64,000 nt of DNA from Mesorhizobium sp. B2-7-2 (lineage in GTDB: Bacteria > Pseudomonadota > Alphaproteobacteria > Rhizobiales > Rhizobiaceae). The notes under the pieces were generated by a model. The model was not told the DNA's origin and searched no databases. It was given only the letters and a program-made list of their open reading frames with translations. Positions 26,397-35,187 of this stretch are shown in pieces. Each line of letters starts with the position of its first letter. Position 1 is the first letter of the stretch. The stretch spans positions 482,876 through 546,875 of the forward strand of contig NZ_VFTZ01000001.1 of the NCBI RefSeq assembly GCF_006440775.1, in the 5' to 3' direction. Position numbers and translations under genes: made by a program.

Positions 26397-26853
26397 GAGC
26401 GAATAGCGAATAGCGAGTAGCGAATAGGGAGAAAAAGACTTCATGACTTTTGCTGCAGGCTCCGGATCATCGAACGTAGCATCTTTCCAATTTCGTCAGT
26501 TTGGCCAAGCAAGCTGGCGACCTTCGCTTCGACCATCAGCCCAACCTCTCCACACAGGATGAGATGTGTCTCCAACTCTTTCAGAGAGCCCTGCGCTACC
26601 CGAAGAAATTGGATGAAAGCTCCCGTATTTTCTCTTCCGTGACCTTCCGCAACATTCGCGGCGATGGAAGCCGCCGAACGTCGTATCTGAGAGGTCATTC
26701 CGTATGCTTCGCTGTTCGGAAAACCTTTCGTGGCCGAATAGCAATCCACGGCCAACCTCAAAGCCGCCTTCCAAACAATCAGATCTCTGTAGGAATTGAT
26801 TGCCGTCGTATCCCCCTTTTCGCTACTCGCTATTCGCTACTCTCTATTCGCTC
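26397..26853. mobile_element. candidate S23 element bounded by inverted heptamer arrays
   Basis: Bases 26397-26430 read GAG, then CGAATAG, CGAATAG, CGAGTAG, CGAATAG and GGAG. The right end (26853 back to 26813, read on the minus strand) is GAG, CGAATAG, AGAGTAG, CGAATAG, CGAGTAG, CGAAAAG and GGGG. The two ends are therefore inverted copies of a 7-bp-unit array, the right one with one extra unit. They enclose one gene, a four-helix-bundle (S23) protein. The unit sits 2 bp past the ATP-grasp stop and 19 bp before the alpha-E start, inside an otherwise conserved cluster. No transposase and no target-site duplication were seen. Confidence 0.6.
26441..26806 (-). CDS. four-helix-bundle (S23-type) protein, start codon apparently ACG
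   Basis: The frame encodes the S23 / four-helix-bundle family known from 23S rRNA intervening sequences and related to the Avd accessory protein of diversity-generating retroelements. SYRDLIVWKAA, TSQIRRSAASIAANVAEG, FLRVAQGSLKELETHLILC and a final helix are all present. No ATG, GTG or TTG precedes the conserved SYRDL motif; the codon at 26804-26806 where homologues start is ACG, with AGGGGG from the terminal repeat just upstream. A TTG at 26761 would cut off the first helix. The gene may use ACG, be weakly expressed, or be recently inactivated. Confidence 0.8.
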   Translation of the reverse strand, partial: TAINSYRDLIVWKAALRLAVDCYSATKGFPNSEAYGMTSQIRRSAASIAANVAEGHGRENTGAFIQFLRVAQGSLKELETHLILCGEVGLMVEAKVASLLGQTDEIGKMLRSMIRSLQQKS

Positions 26854-26855
26854 TT

Positions 26856-28268
26856 TCAATCATCCAGCACCCACGTATCCTTCGTCCCGCCCCCCTGTGA
26901 GGAATTGACCACCAAGGACCCCTCTTTGAGCGCGACGCGCGTCAAGCCACCCGGCACGATCTGGATGCGGTCGGATACGAGCACGTAAGGCCTGAGATCG
27001 ACATGGCGCGGCGACAGGCCCTTCTCGGTCAGGATCGGGCAGGTCGACAGCGCCAGGGTCGGCTGAGCGATGTAGTTCGAGGGCTTCGCCTGCAGCTTCT
27101 TGGCAAACTCCTGGCATTCCCTCTTGGTCGCCGCCGGGCCGACCAGCATGCCGTAGCCGCCGGAGCCGTGCACTTCCTTGATGACGAGCTCGTGGATGTG
27201 CTCCAGCACATATTTCAGGCTGTCGGCTTCCGAGCAGCGCCATGTCGGGATGTTGCCGAGGATCGCCTTGCGGCCGGTGTAGAACTCGACGATCTCCGGC
27301 ATGTAGGAATAGATCGCTTTGTCGTCGGCGATGCCGGTTCCCGGCGCGTTGGCGATGGTGATGTTGCCGGCGCGGTAGACATCCATGATGCCGGGCACGC
27401 CGAGCGCGGAATCCGGCCTGAAGGTCAGCGGATCGAGGAAGTTGTCGTCGACGCGCCGGTAGAGCACGTCGATCTGCTTGTAGCCTTCGGTCGTGCGCAT
27501 CGCCACATGGCCGTCGACGACGCGCAGGTCCTGCCCTTCGACGAGTTGCACGCCCATTTGGTCGGCAAGGAACGCATGCTCGAAATAGGCCGAGTTGTAC
27601 GAACCCGGCGTCAGCACCGCGATGGTCGGCGCGCCCTTGCTGCTTTGCGGCCGCACCGCGGCCAGCGACTGGCGCAGGAGTTGCGGGTAGTTCTCGACCG
27701 GTCGCACCTTTATCTTCTGGAACAGCTCCGGAAAGAGCTGCATCATCGTCTCGCGATTCTCCAGCATGTAGGAGACGCCGGACGGCGTGCGGGCATTGTC
27801 CTCCAGCACGTAGAACTCGTTCTCAGAGATGCGGACGATGTCGACGCCGATAATGTGGGTGTAGACGCCGGCCGGCGGCCTGACCCCTATCATCTCGGGC
27901 AGGAAGGCCTCGTTCTTCGCGACAAGCTCCCTCGGCACGCGCCCGGCGCGCAGGATTTCCTGGCGGTGGTAGATATCGTCGAGAAAGGCGTTCAGCGCTT
28001 GCACGCGCTGCTCGATGCCTTGCGTCAGACGGCGCCATTCCTGGCCGGAGAGGATGCGCGGGACGATGTCGAAAGGGATCAGCCGCTCGGAAGCTTCCTG
28101 CTCGCCATAGACGGCAAAGGTAATGCCGGTCTTGCGGAAGACGCGCTCGGCGTCCTGCATCTTCTGGGTAAGCCTGGCTGGGTCCTGCTCCTTCAGCCAG
28201 CGATCGTAAGCCTCATAAGGTCTTCTCAATCCGGAAACTTCCGGAAGCATTTCGTCGAACGCTGCCAA
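26856..28268 (-). CDS. circularly permuted type 2 ATP-grasp protein, Anbu cluster
   Basis: A protein of about 470 residues of the circularly permuted ATP-grasp group (COG2308 type). These are predicted carboxylate-amine ligases that would form peptide bonds using ATP. Visible motifs include GVRPPAGVYTHIIGVDIVR, VLEDNARTPSGVSYMLENR, LTPGSYNSAYFEHAFLA and VHGSGGYGMLVGPAATKREC. I chose the TTG at 28268 (MAAFDEMLPE), with AGAGGGG nine bases upstream; an ATG at 28292 is the alternative. It is the first gene of the Anbu cluster and is separated from alpha-E by the S23 element. Confidence 0.93.
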   Translation of the reverse strand: MAAFDEMLPEVSGLRRPYEAYDRWLKEQDPARLTQKMQDAERVFRKTGITFAVYGEQEASERLIPFDIVPRILSGQEWRRLTQGIEQRVQALNAFLDDIYHRQEILRAGRVPRELVAKNEAFLPEMIGVRPPAGVYTHIIGVDIVRISENEFYVLEDNARTPSGVSYMLENRETMMQLFPELFQKIKVRPVENYPQLLRQSLAAVRPQSSKGAPTIAVLTPGSYNSAYFEHAFLADQMGVQLVEGQDLRVVDGHVAMRTTEGYKQIDVLYRRVDDNFLDPLTFRPDSALGVPGIMDVYRAGNITIANAPGTGIADDKAIYSYMPEIVEFYTGRKAILGNIPTWRCSEADSLKYVLEHIHELVIKEVHGSGGYGMLVGPAATKRECQEFAKKLQAKPSNYIAQPTLALSTCPILTEKGLSPRHVDLRPYVLVSDRIQIVPGGLTRVALKEGSLVVNSSQGGGTKDTWVLDD

Positions 28269-28437
28269 TCGCGTACTCCCCTCTGAGACCATTTCACTGG
28301 CCCCGCCGGAGAAAATCAAGCGCAATCGGTGATTTAGGAAGCCGTGACGGCCACTCTATGCAAATTGCCTAAAATCAAGGCACGGACAGCAAGGCCAGGT
28401 CAGCTCCTGCTTCCCGGCGGGGCACAGACAGCCCCGG

Positions 28438-28674
28438 TCAGAACGCCCGGAAGGTGACTATGGTGAAGGTGTCCTTGATTCCAGGCAGAATCTGCACCCG
28501 CTCGTTGACGAAGTGGCCGACATCTTCCTCGTCGTCGACATAGAATTTGGCGAGCAGGTCGTAATTGCCGGCAGTCGAATAGATTTCCGAAGCGATTTCG
28601 GCATCGGCTAGCGCGCTGGCGACCTCATAGGCCTTGCCCAGGTCGCACTTGATCTGCACGAAAAATGCCTTCAT
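28438..28674 (-). CDS. stand-alone Lrp/AsnC ligand-binding (RAM) domain protein
   Basis: The 78-residue protein is only the effector-binding RAM domain of Lrp/AsnC regulators, starting MKAFFVQIKCDLGKAYEVA and containing the typical TAGNYDLLAKFYVDDEEDV segment. It has no DNA-binding domain. Such proteins form small oligomers and may bind amino acids or modulate full-length Lrp proteins. It lies alone upstream of the Anbu cluster on the same strand, about 170 bp from the ATP-grasp start. Confidence 0.92.
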   Translation of the reverse strand: MKAFFVQIKCDLGKAYEVASALADAEIASEIYSTAGNYDLLAKFYVDDEEDVGHFVNERVQILPGIKDTFTIVTFRAF

Positions 28675-28885
28675 TGCCCGGTCCTGCCAGCCTGCTTCAT
28701 GAATAAGCGGCCCTTGTGGCAGACTGCTGCCCGGCTTTCAAGCTTCACGCGCCGCGCACCTCGAAGAGTACCTGATCCCGCTTCCCGACGCTGAAATGGC
28801 GAAATCTTCGCAACCCGGTGAAACCACGCCATGCCGCGACGCGTATGTTAGATTCGTTCGCCAAGCGAATTCCTGGAGGCACGCC

Positions 28886-29305
28886 ATGCGCCGCGCTTTG
28901 TTCGCACTTGCTCTTGTTCCGATGTTGATGGCCTCGCTTGCTTTCGCCGGCGACGCCGAGATCAAGGCCGCGCAGACGGTCATCGACAGCCAGTTGAAGG
29001 CCTTCGTCGCCGATGACGGCGCCACCGCCTACAGCTTCGCCGCGCCGAACGTGAAGCAGATCTTTCCGACCGTCGACACCTTCATGAACATGGTGACGAA
29101 CGGCTACGCACCGGTGCGCAAGCCCCGGTCCTATTCCTTCGGCGAGGTCGAGCAGACCGGACCCGGCTCAATCGTCCAGCAGGTGCTGATCCTCGGGCCC
29201 GACGGCAAGGATTATGAGGCGGTCTATACGCTGCAGCAGCAGGCGGACGGCAGCTTCAAGATCACCGGTTGCAGCCTGCGCGCCTCGACTTCGGTCAGTA
29301 CCTGA
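28886..29305 (+). CDS. secreted DUF4864 family protein
   Basis: The 139-residue protein has a signal peptide (RRALFALALVPMLMASLAFA, cleaved before GDAEIK). A small domain of the DUF4864 type follows, with FVADDGATAYSFAAPNVKQIF and GFGEV-like strands, ending YTLQQQADGSFKITGCSL. This fold resembles a cystatin/NTF2-like domain but no activity is known. The ATG at 28886 follows CTGGAGG; the frame to 28796 has no ribosome site and would mask the signal peptide. Confidence 0.88.
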   Translation: MRRALFALALVPMLMASLAFAGDAEIKAAQTVIDSQLKAFVADDGATAYSFAAPNVKQIFPTVDTFMNMVTNGYAPVRKPRSYSFGEVEQTGPGSIVQQVLILGPDGKDYEAVYTLQQQADGSFKITGCSLRASTSVST

Positions 29306-29325
29306 ACCCGCCCCCGCATGACCGC

Positions 29326-30828
29326 TCAATCTCGGCGGCTATACAGTGTCCAGCCAAGACCGGAGAGGCCCCAGAAGGTCGAGGCTCCGGCTCGTTCGTA
29401 GGCAAGTGCGCAATCGAAGTCCACGCGCTCCGGCTGTTTTTGGGTATCGCCTTCGAGAATCAGCCAGTCCGCGCGTCCGGCGCAAATCTTGTCCTGGGTG
29501 ACGAGCGAAGCCTGGCGGCCAATGCGCGCAGCGAAATAATCGACCACCATGCCGGTGCGGAAATCGGCGTTGGTTGCATATGTGGCGGCGCCGCTCTTTG
29601 TCATCTCGTCCACCATCCCGGAATAGGAACCGCGCCCATGCTCATAGAAATGGGCCAGCAACGCCGCGTTGCCGCCCACCACAAGAACGAGCATCCCGGC
29701 GGCAAAAAGCCTTCTCTTACCGCCGGCGTCGAAGCCGCGTCCGATCAAGTCTCCGGCCCAAAGCAGCAACAAGGTTCCGCTGACAATGAAATAGCGCGGG
29801 AATTCAACATTCGGCAGATGCGCCGCCGCCATTAGGGCGGGCAGCCCGACGATGCCGATGGCATAAAGGCTGGCCCGGCGATCACGCGAGACGCCAGCAT
29901 GTGCCAAGACCAGGATGCAGGTCACCGCGACGCACGTCCAGTCGCCGATCCAGTCCGGCAGACCGAAAAGATAGCGGATCATTCCGCCATAACCGGCGGC
30001 GAATTTCTCGAGCGAGAAAGAGGAAAAACCGCCGACATTGAAGCTGAACAATCGCGCGCCTATAAGCATTGCCGCGGCAAGCGGAAGCACGGCAAGGAAA
30101 GCAGGCAGAAAGGCCTGGACGACCTCCTTGTTGACGACAATCAGGCTGCGGCTGCCTCGCCAGCTCAGCCACGCCGTCCAGGCCGTGAGCACCACCACCG
30201 TTTCGGCCATTGTCAGGTGGGAAAGGAAGCCAAGCAGAATTGCGACAGCAAGAGCGACGCCATACGCACCCCGCTTGTCGAACCAGCGCTCCAGAAGAGC
30301 CACGGCAACGAGCGTGAACAGCGTCAGGCCGGCATAGCCACGCGCCTCCGAGCCATAGTGAACCATCGGATAGCTCAACGCAAACAGCAGCGCCGACCCA
30401 ATCATTGCCCAACGTCCGCGCGATATCGCCGCGGCTGCGATGACGGTGCATCCGCTGAGCGTTATCGACAAGCCGCGCTGGACCAGCGGCGCGGCATCGG
30501 GCCCGACGACATACTGGTATATCGAGTTGAGAAAGTGGTTGTTGTCGTGGTTCACACGCCAGAATATCTGGTCGATCGACGTCAGGGGCTTCAGCAGCGT
30601 GATGCTCCAGATCTCGTCGTGCCAGAGATCCCCGCGCGCGCCGAGCAGGCGCAAGATAAGGCCGACAAGCACGGCCCCTGAAATTACAAGTAATAGACTG
30701 TAACTCCATTGCTGGGTCGCCGTCGAACGTGGCCGGTGACCATTAGCGCTTGCTACTTTATGGTCGACGATCGACGCGTCTATCTTTACCAAAGTCGTGC
30801 CGCCCCTTGCCTCGATATGGCAAGGCAT
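29326..30828 (-). CDS. GT-C type membrane glycosyltransferase (family 39-like)
   Basis: A 500-residue polytopic protein with about ten or more membrane helices. The first periplasmic loop after helix 1 carries an Asp-Glu pair (LWHDEIWSITLLKPL near residue 70), the catalytic signature of GT-C enzymes that use polyprenyl-phosphate sugars. HYGSEARGYAGLTLF resembles the conserved EARGYAL motif of family 39-like bacterial mannosyltransferases. The C-terminal 100 residues are periplasmic. The acceptor is unknown. It is isolated between DUF4864 and tgt. Confidence 0.85.
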   Translation of the reverse strand: MPCHIEARGGTTLVKIDASIVDHKVASANGHRPRSTATQQWSYSLLLVISGAVLVGLILRLLGARGDLWHDEIWSITLLKPLTSIDQIFWRVNHDNNHFLNSIYQYVVGPDAAPLVQRGLSITLSGCTVIAAAAISRGRWAMIGSALLFALSYPMVHYGSEARGYAGLTLFTLVAVALLERWFDKRGAYGVALAVAILLGFLSHLTMAETVVVLTAWTAWLSWRGSRSLIVVNKEVVQAFLPAFLAVLPLAAAMLIGARLFSFNVGGFSSFSLEKFAAGYGGMIRYLFGLPDWIGDWTCVAVTCILVLAHAGVSRDRRASLYAIGIVGLPALMAAAHLPNVEFPRYFIVSGTLLLLWAGDLIGRGFDAGGKRRLFAAGMLVLVVGGNAALLAHFYEHGRGSYSGMVDEMTKSGAATYATNADFRTGMVVDYFAARIGRQASLVTQDKICAGRADWLILEGDTQKQPERVDFDCALAYERAGASTFWGLSGLGWTLYSRRD

Positions 30829-30875
30829 ACTTACTCTTGATCTGATTTATGAAAAGTTTTCCGACGGCTTCCTGA

Positions 30876-32006
30876 TCAAAGGACCGGGATATCGCCCCGC
30901 CCCCAGCCTTCAGTAATCTCGGCGGCGCGCGCTTCGAAAGCCTGCGCCTCGATGGCCGCTCGGACGTCCTGCATCAGCCTCTGATAATAGGACAGGTTGT
31001 TCCAGGTGAGCAGCATGGCGCCGAGCGCTTCCTGCGAGCGCACCAGGTGATGCAGGTAGGCGCGCGAATAATCGCGCGCGGCGGGGCAGTCGCTCTCCTC
31101 GTCGAGCGGGCGCGGATCGTCGGCATGGCGGGCGTTCCTGAGATTGACCTTGCCGCGGCGCGTGTAGGCAAGCCCATGGCGGCCGGCGCGGGTCGGCATC
31201 ACGCAGTCGAACATGTCGATGCCGCGCGCCACCGATTTCAGGATATCGTCCGGCGTGCCGACGCCCATCAGGTAGCGCGGTCTGTCGGCCGGCAGCTCCG
31301 GGCAGGTGATGTCGAGCATCTCCAGCATCACCGGCTGCGGCTCGCCCACCGCCAGCCCGCCGACCGCATAACCTTTCAGATCCATCGCTTTCAGCGCCTG
31401 GGCGGAGCGCACGCGCAAGGCCGCGCTGTCGCCGCCCTGGACGATGCCGAATATCGCCTTGCCCGGCTGGTCGCCGAACGCCGCCTTGCAGCGCTCTGCC
31501 CAGCGCAGCGACAATTCCATGGCGCGCTCGATCTCCTCGGGCTTGGCCGGAAGTGCTGTGCATTCGTCGAGCTGCATCTGGATGTCGGAATCCAGCAGCC
31601 CCTGGATTTCGATCGATCGCTCCGGCGACATCTCGTAGGCCGCGCCGTCGATATGCGAACGGAAGGTGACGCCCTGTTCGGTCAGCTTCCTGAGCTTCGA
31701 CAGCGACATGACCTGGAAGCCGCCGCTGTCGGTCAGGATCGGATGCGGCCAGCGCGCGAACTCGTGCAGCCCGCCAAGCCGCGCCACGCGCTCGGCGCCT
31801 GGTCGCAGCATCAGATGGTAGGTATTGCCGAGGATGATGTCGGCGCCGACCCCGCGCACCTGGTCCATATACATGGTCTTGACGGTGCCGCCGGTGCCGA
31901 CCGGCATGAAGGCCGGCGTGCGGATCTCGCCGCGCGGCATCGTGACCAGGCCGCGCCGCGCCTTGCCATCGGTGGCAAGCACCTCGAATGAAAAAGTCTC
32001 AGCCAT
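30876..32006 (-). CDS. tgt: queuine/7-aminomethyl-7-deazaguanine tRNA-ribosyltransferase
   Basis: TGT swaps guanine 34 of tRNAs with GUN anticodons for preQ1 on the way to queuosine. The 376-residue protein has the base-binding motif [12 protein letters not shown] near residue 93, [18 protein letters not shown] and the nucleophile Asp in [14 protein letters not shown]. The zinc-site region near the C-terminus reads [15 protein letters not shown], with one Cys instead of the usual three (CxCxxC), so zinc binding may be altered. The ATG at 32006 overlaps the small upstream gene by eight bases. It is in a queA-tgt operon. Confidence 0.95.
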   Translation of the reverse strand: MAETFSFEVLATDGKARRGLVTMPRGEIRTPAFMPVGTGGTVKTMYMDQVRGVGADIILGNTYHLMLRPGAERVARLGGLHEFARWPHPILTDSGGFQVMSLSKLRKLTEQGVTFRSHIDGAAYEMSPERSIEIQGLLDSDIQMQLDECTALPAKPEEIERAMELSLRWAERCKAAFGDQPGKAIFGIVQGGDSAALRVRSAQALKAMDLKGYAVGGLAVGEPQPVMLEMLDITCPELPADRPRYLMGVGTPDDILKSVARGIDMFDCVMPTRAGRHGLAYTRRGKVNLRNARHADDPRPLDEESDCPAARDYSRAYLHHLVRSQEALGAMLLTWNNLSYYQRLMQDVRAAIEAQAFEARAAEITEGWGRGDIPVL

Positions 32007-32268
32007 TGAATTCCTTGTCGTGCTCCGGCGCGCCGGGCGCCTGCTCGTCGAGCGACTGCCGGTAGCGGATGCAGCCGCGCATGAATTTCGGCCATGGCGG
32101 CACGGCGATCGACGGCTCGGTCCCTTCCGGCAAAAGGTCCCAGAGATCGGGGTGATGCCAGCACAGATCATGCCCGGTCGCGTCGCGATGCGCGCGGATG
32201 CCGGCGCGCAGCTTCTTCACCTCCGCGATCAGCGTATCGCGGTCCATGCCCTCGAGATCATCGTCCAT
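31999..32268 (-). CDS. small hypothetical protein between queA and tgt
   Basis: The 89-residue protein starts [20 protein letters not shown] with a charged helix, followed by [22 protein letters not shown], a His/Cys/Trp-rich segment that could bind a metal. It ends in an acidic low-complexity tail. It overlaps the 3' end of queA by 11 bp and the start of tgt by eight, so it is cotranslated with both queuosine genes. Function is unknown; the position hints at a link with tRNA modification but does not prove it. Confidence 0.8.
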   Translation of the reverse strand: MDDDLEGMDRDTLIAEVKKLRAGIRAHRDATGHDLCWHHPDLWDLLPEGTEPSIAVPPWPKFMRGCIRYRQSLDEQAPGAPEHDKEFNG

Positions 32269-33346
32269 CGCTTGTCTCCGATCGAAAAAGCAGGCTTGCG
32301 TCTCCATAGGAGTAGAACCTGTAGCGGTTCTCGATGGCATGCGCATAGGCCGAGCGCATCGCCTCCAGCCCGCTGAAGGCCGAGACCAGCATGAACAGCG
32401 TCGAGCGCGGCAGATGGAAATTGGTCATCAGCATGTCGGCCGTACGGAAGCGATAGCCGGGCGTGATGAAGATGTCGGTGGGTCCGGACCAGGGTTCGAT
32501 CCTGCCGTCGTCGCGCGCCGCGCTCTCCAAGAGCCGCAGCGATGTCGTGCCGACGCAGATGATCCGCCCTCCCCGCGCCTTGGCCGCGTTGAGCGCCGCC
32601 GCCGTCTGCGGGCTTACCGAGCCGGTCTCGGCGTGCATCTTGTGGTCGGTCGTGTCGTCGGCCTTCACCGGTAAAAAAGTGCCGGCGCCGACATGCAGCG
32701 TGACGAAGCGGCGCTCGATGCCCTTGGCGTCGAGCGCCGCGAACAGCTCCGGGGTGAAATGCAGGCCGGCGGTGGGCGCGGCCACCGCGCCTTCCTCGCG
32801 CGCATAGATCGTCTGATAATCGGCGCGGTCGCGCTCGTCGTCCTCGCGCTTCGACGCAATGTAGGGCGGCAGCGGGATATGCCCGACGGCATGCAGCGCC
32901 TCGTCGAGAAAGGCGCCCGACAGATCGAAGCCGAGCAGCGCTTCGCCGCCCTCACCTTTTTCAAGCACTGTGGCGTCGAGCCGGCCCAGAAAGCAGGAAT
33001 TGCCGTCATGGCCGAACTGGATGCGGTCGCCGGCGGCGATGCGCTTGCCCGGTCGCATGAAGGCCAGCCAGCGGTCGGGGCCGGTGCGCATGTGCAGCGT
33101 CGCCTCGACCTGCGCCGCCGCTTCGCCGCGCAGCCTGATGCCCTTCAATTGCGCCGGGATGACCTTGGTGTCGTTGAACACCAGCACGTCGCCGGCCTTG
33201 AGCAGCGCCGACAGGTCCCGGACCGTCCGGTCCTCGAAACCGGCACCCGGTCTCACCACCAGCAGCCGAGCGCTGTCGCGCGGCTCGGCCGGCCTGAGCG
33301 CGATGCGGTCTTCGGGAAGATCGAAATCGAAGAGGTCCACTTTCAT
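32258..33346 (-). CDS. queA: S-adenosylmethionine:tRNA ribosyltransferase-isomerase
   Basis: QueA moves the ribosyl part of S-adenosylmethionine onto preQ1 in tRNA to make epoxyqueuosine. The 362-residue protein has [20 protein letters not shown] at the N-terminus, [38 protein letters not shown] and [17 protein letters not shown], all family hallmarks. The ATG at 33346 is standard; the frame extends far upstream but without homology. It is the first gene of queA-hyp-tgt, divergent from a RibD-like gene. Confidence 0.96.
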   Translation of the reverse strand: MKVDLFDFDLPEDRIALRPAEPRDSARLLVVRPGAGFEDRTVRDLSALLKAGDVLVFNDTKVIPAQLKGIRLRGEAAAQVEATLHMRTGPDRWLAFMRPGKRIAAGDRIQFGHDGNSCFLGRLDATVLEKGEGGEALLGFDLSGAFLDEALHAVGHIPLPPYIASKREDDERDRADYQTIYAREEGAVAAPTAGLHFTPELFAALDAKGIERRFVTLHVGAGTFLPVKADDTTDHKMHAETGSVSPQTAAALNAAKARGGRIICVGTTSLRLLESAARDDGRIEPWSGPTDIFITPGYRFRTADMLMTNFHLPRSTLFMLVSAFSGLEAMRSAYAHAIENRYRFYSYGDASLLFRSETSDGR

Positions 33347-33520
33347 GTCCGCGCCAATAACCCGATCGCCGCGCTCTCGCCACCGTCTTGTTGCCGCGCC
33401 TTGCGAGCAATTGCCGTCGATTGCCCTTCGCCGCTCAATCTCAACAAACCGCTTGCAAAATGCAATCGGTATGATATTCGCACTGCTGCTTCCGAAAACA
33501 AACCAATTCAGGAGATGAGT

Positions 33521-34165
33521 ATGGGCAAGGTGCGTGTTGCCGGGTTTGGCGTTTCGCTTGATGGCTTTTCCGCCGGGACGGACCAGAGTCTGGAATACCC
33601 GCTTGGCAAACGCGGACCTGAGATATTCCAGTGGTTCTTCGGCACCAAAACATTCCGTGCCATGCATGGCCAACCGGGCGGGTCCGAAGGCATTGATGAG
33701 AAATATGCCTTCCGCGCGATGGATGGCTTCGGCGCCTTCATCCTCGGCCGCAACATGTTCGGGCCGATCCGCGGCGAGTGGCCGGACGATCAATGGAAGG
33801 GCTGGTGGGGCGACAACCCGCCCTATCATGCGCCGACCTTCATCCTAACCAACCACCCGCGCGATCCGATCGTCATGGAGGGCGGCACTACCTTCTTCTT
33901 CGTCACCGACGGCATCGAATCGGCGCTCGAACAGGCCGAAACGGCGGCGGGAGACCTCGATGTGAAGATCGGCGGCGGCGTTTCGACCGTGCGGCAGTAT
34001 CTGCGCGCCCGTCTCGTCGACGAGATGCATCTGGCGGCCGGGCCGGTTCTGCTGGGCCAAGGCGAAAACCTGTTCGCGGGCCTCGACCTTAGCGCGCTCG
34101 GCTATGCCGTCGCGTCAATGGAACACTCCGAGCACGCCATGCATGTCCTGGTGACGAAACAGTAA
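33521..34165 (+). CDS. dihydrofolate reductase / RibD C-terminal domain family protein
   Basis: The 214-residue protein has the RibD C-terminal (DHFR-like) fold: [14 protein letters not shown] at the N-terminus, [11 protein letters not shown], the NADPH-contact segment [14 protein letters not shown] and [21 protein letters not shown]. These stand-alone proteins are NAD(P)H reductases of unknown substrate. The ATG at 33521 has CAGGAG at about six bases; an ATG at 33515 is too close to that site. It is divergent from queA. Confidence 0.88.
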   Translation: MGKVRVAGFGVSLDGFSAGTDQSLEYPLGKRGPEIFQWFFGTKTFRAMHGQPGGSEGIDEKYAFRAMDGFGAFILGRNMFGPIRGEWPDDQWKGWWGDNPPYHAPTFILTNHPRDPIVMEGGTTFFFVTDGIESALEQAETAAGDLDVKIGGGVSTVRQYLRARLVDEMHLAAGPVLLGQGENLFAGLDLSALGYAVASMEHSEHAMHVLVTKQ

Positions 34166-34186
34166 TCCGAACGAAACGGCTGACAC

Positions 34187-34639
34187 TCAGGTCAGCCGCA
34201 CCAGCAGCGCTCCGGCCAAGAGCAGCACCGCGCCGGCGACGCGGCCAAGCGAGATTTCGCGCACCGCCACGCCAAGGAAGCCGGCGCGGTCGATCAGCAT
34301 GCCGGCGATCAGCTGGCCGGCGACCAGGAAGGCCATCAGCGCCGCAGCGCCGATGCGTGGCGTGAGGATCGTCGACAGCGTCACATAGAAGCCGCCGAGC
34401 ATGCCGCCGGCGATGAACAGCCAGGGCGCCGGCGCTTTCCAGTCGAGCGAGATGCCCTGCAGCTTCACCACCGAGATCGAGATGATGCCGAGCACGATGG
34501 CACCGGACAGGAAGGAAAAGGCGGCGGCCGCGACCGGAAGGCCGAGGCCCTTAGCCAATTGCGAATTGATCGGCGCCTGGATGGCGATGAAGGCGCCGGA
34601 TAGGATGCCGAGGAGGGACCAGACAGCGCCCATCATCAT
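34187..34639 (-). CDS. DMT-superfamily small transporter (YdcZ/DUF606 type)
   Basis: A 150-residue membrane protein of the DMT2 (DUF606) group with about five hydrophobic segments: GAVWSLLGILSGAFIAIQAP, VAAAAFSFLSGAIVLGIIS, PWLFIAGGMLGGFYVTLSTIL, LMAFLVAGQLIAGMLI and VAGAVLLLAGALLV. Such proteins usually work as pairs or dimers; the substrate is unknown. Its start is about 6 bp after the stop of the cyclophilin gene on the same strand, so it may be cotranscribed with it. Confidence 0.88.
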   Translation of the reverse strand: MMMGAVWSLLGILSGAFIAIQAPINSQLAKGLGLPVAAAAFSFLSGAIVLGIISISVVKLQGISLDWKAPAPWLFIAGGMLGGFYVTLSTILTPRIGAAALMAFLVAGQLIAGMLIDRAGFLGVAVREISLGRVAGAVLLLAGALLVRLT

Positions 34640-34645
34640 CCGCCT

Positions 34646-35158
34646 TTACTTGACGTCTGCCGCGACTTTCAGCGACACGATCTTGTCGGGATCCTGCACC
34701 GGCTCGCCGCGCTTGATCTTGTCGACGTTCTCCATGCCTTCGATGACCTGGCCCCAAACCGTGTACTGGCGGTTGAGGAAGGCCGCGTCGTCGAAGCAGA
34801 TGAAGAACTGCGAGTTCGCCGAATTCGGGTTCTGGGCCCTAGCCATCGAGCAGGCGCCGCGGCCGTGATTGGCATTGGAGAACTCGGCCTTGAGGTCCGG
34901 CTTGTCGGAGCCGCCCATGCCCGCGCGCGACGGCGCATAGGTGGGCTTGCTCGAATTGCCGAACTTGACGTCGCCGGTCTGCGCCATGAAGCCGTCGATG
35001 ACGCGGTGGAACACCACGCCGTCATAGGCGCCTTCGCGCGCGAGTTCCTTGATGCGGGCGACGTGCCCGGGCGCCAGCTCAGGATACATTTCAATGACGA
35101 CCGGGCCCTTGGTGGTTTCCATGATGAGCGCGTTCTCGCGGTCCTTGATCTCAGCCAT
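34646..35158 (-). CDS. ppiB: cytoplasmic peptidyl-prolyl cis-trans isomerase, cyclophilin type
   Basis: A 170-residue cyclophilin with FHRVIDGFMAQTGD, GACSMARAQNPNSANSQFFI and YTVWGQVIEGMENVDKI, all active-site segments. There is no signal peptide, so it acts in the cytoplasm to speed up prolyl bond isomerisation. It lies 29 bp downstream of a second, exported cyclophilin; the pair probably arose by duplication and is cotranscribed after coaD. Confidence 0.93.
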   Translation of the reverse strand: MAEIKDRENALIMETTKGPVVIEMYPELAPGHVARIKELAREGAYDGVVFHRVIDGFMAQTGDVKFGNSSKPTYAPSRAGMGGSDKPDLKAEFSNANHGRGACSMARAQNPNSANSQFFICFDDAAFLNRQYTVWGQVIEGMENVDKIKRGEPVQDPDKIVSLKVAADVK

Positions 35159-35187
35159 GTCGGAAAATCCTTTGAAAATTGAGGGAG

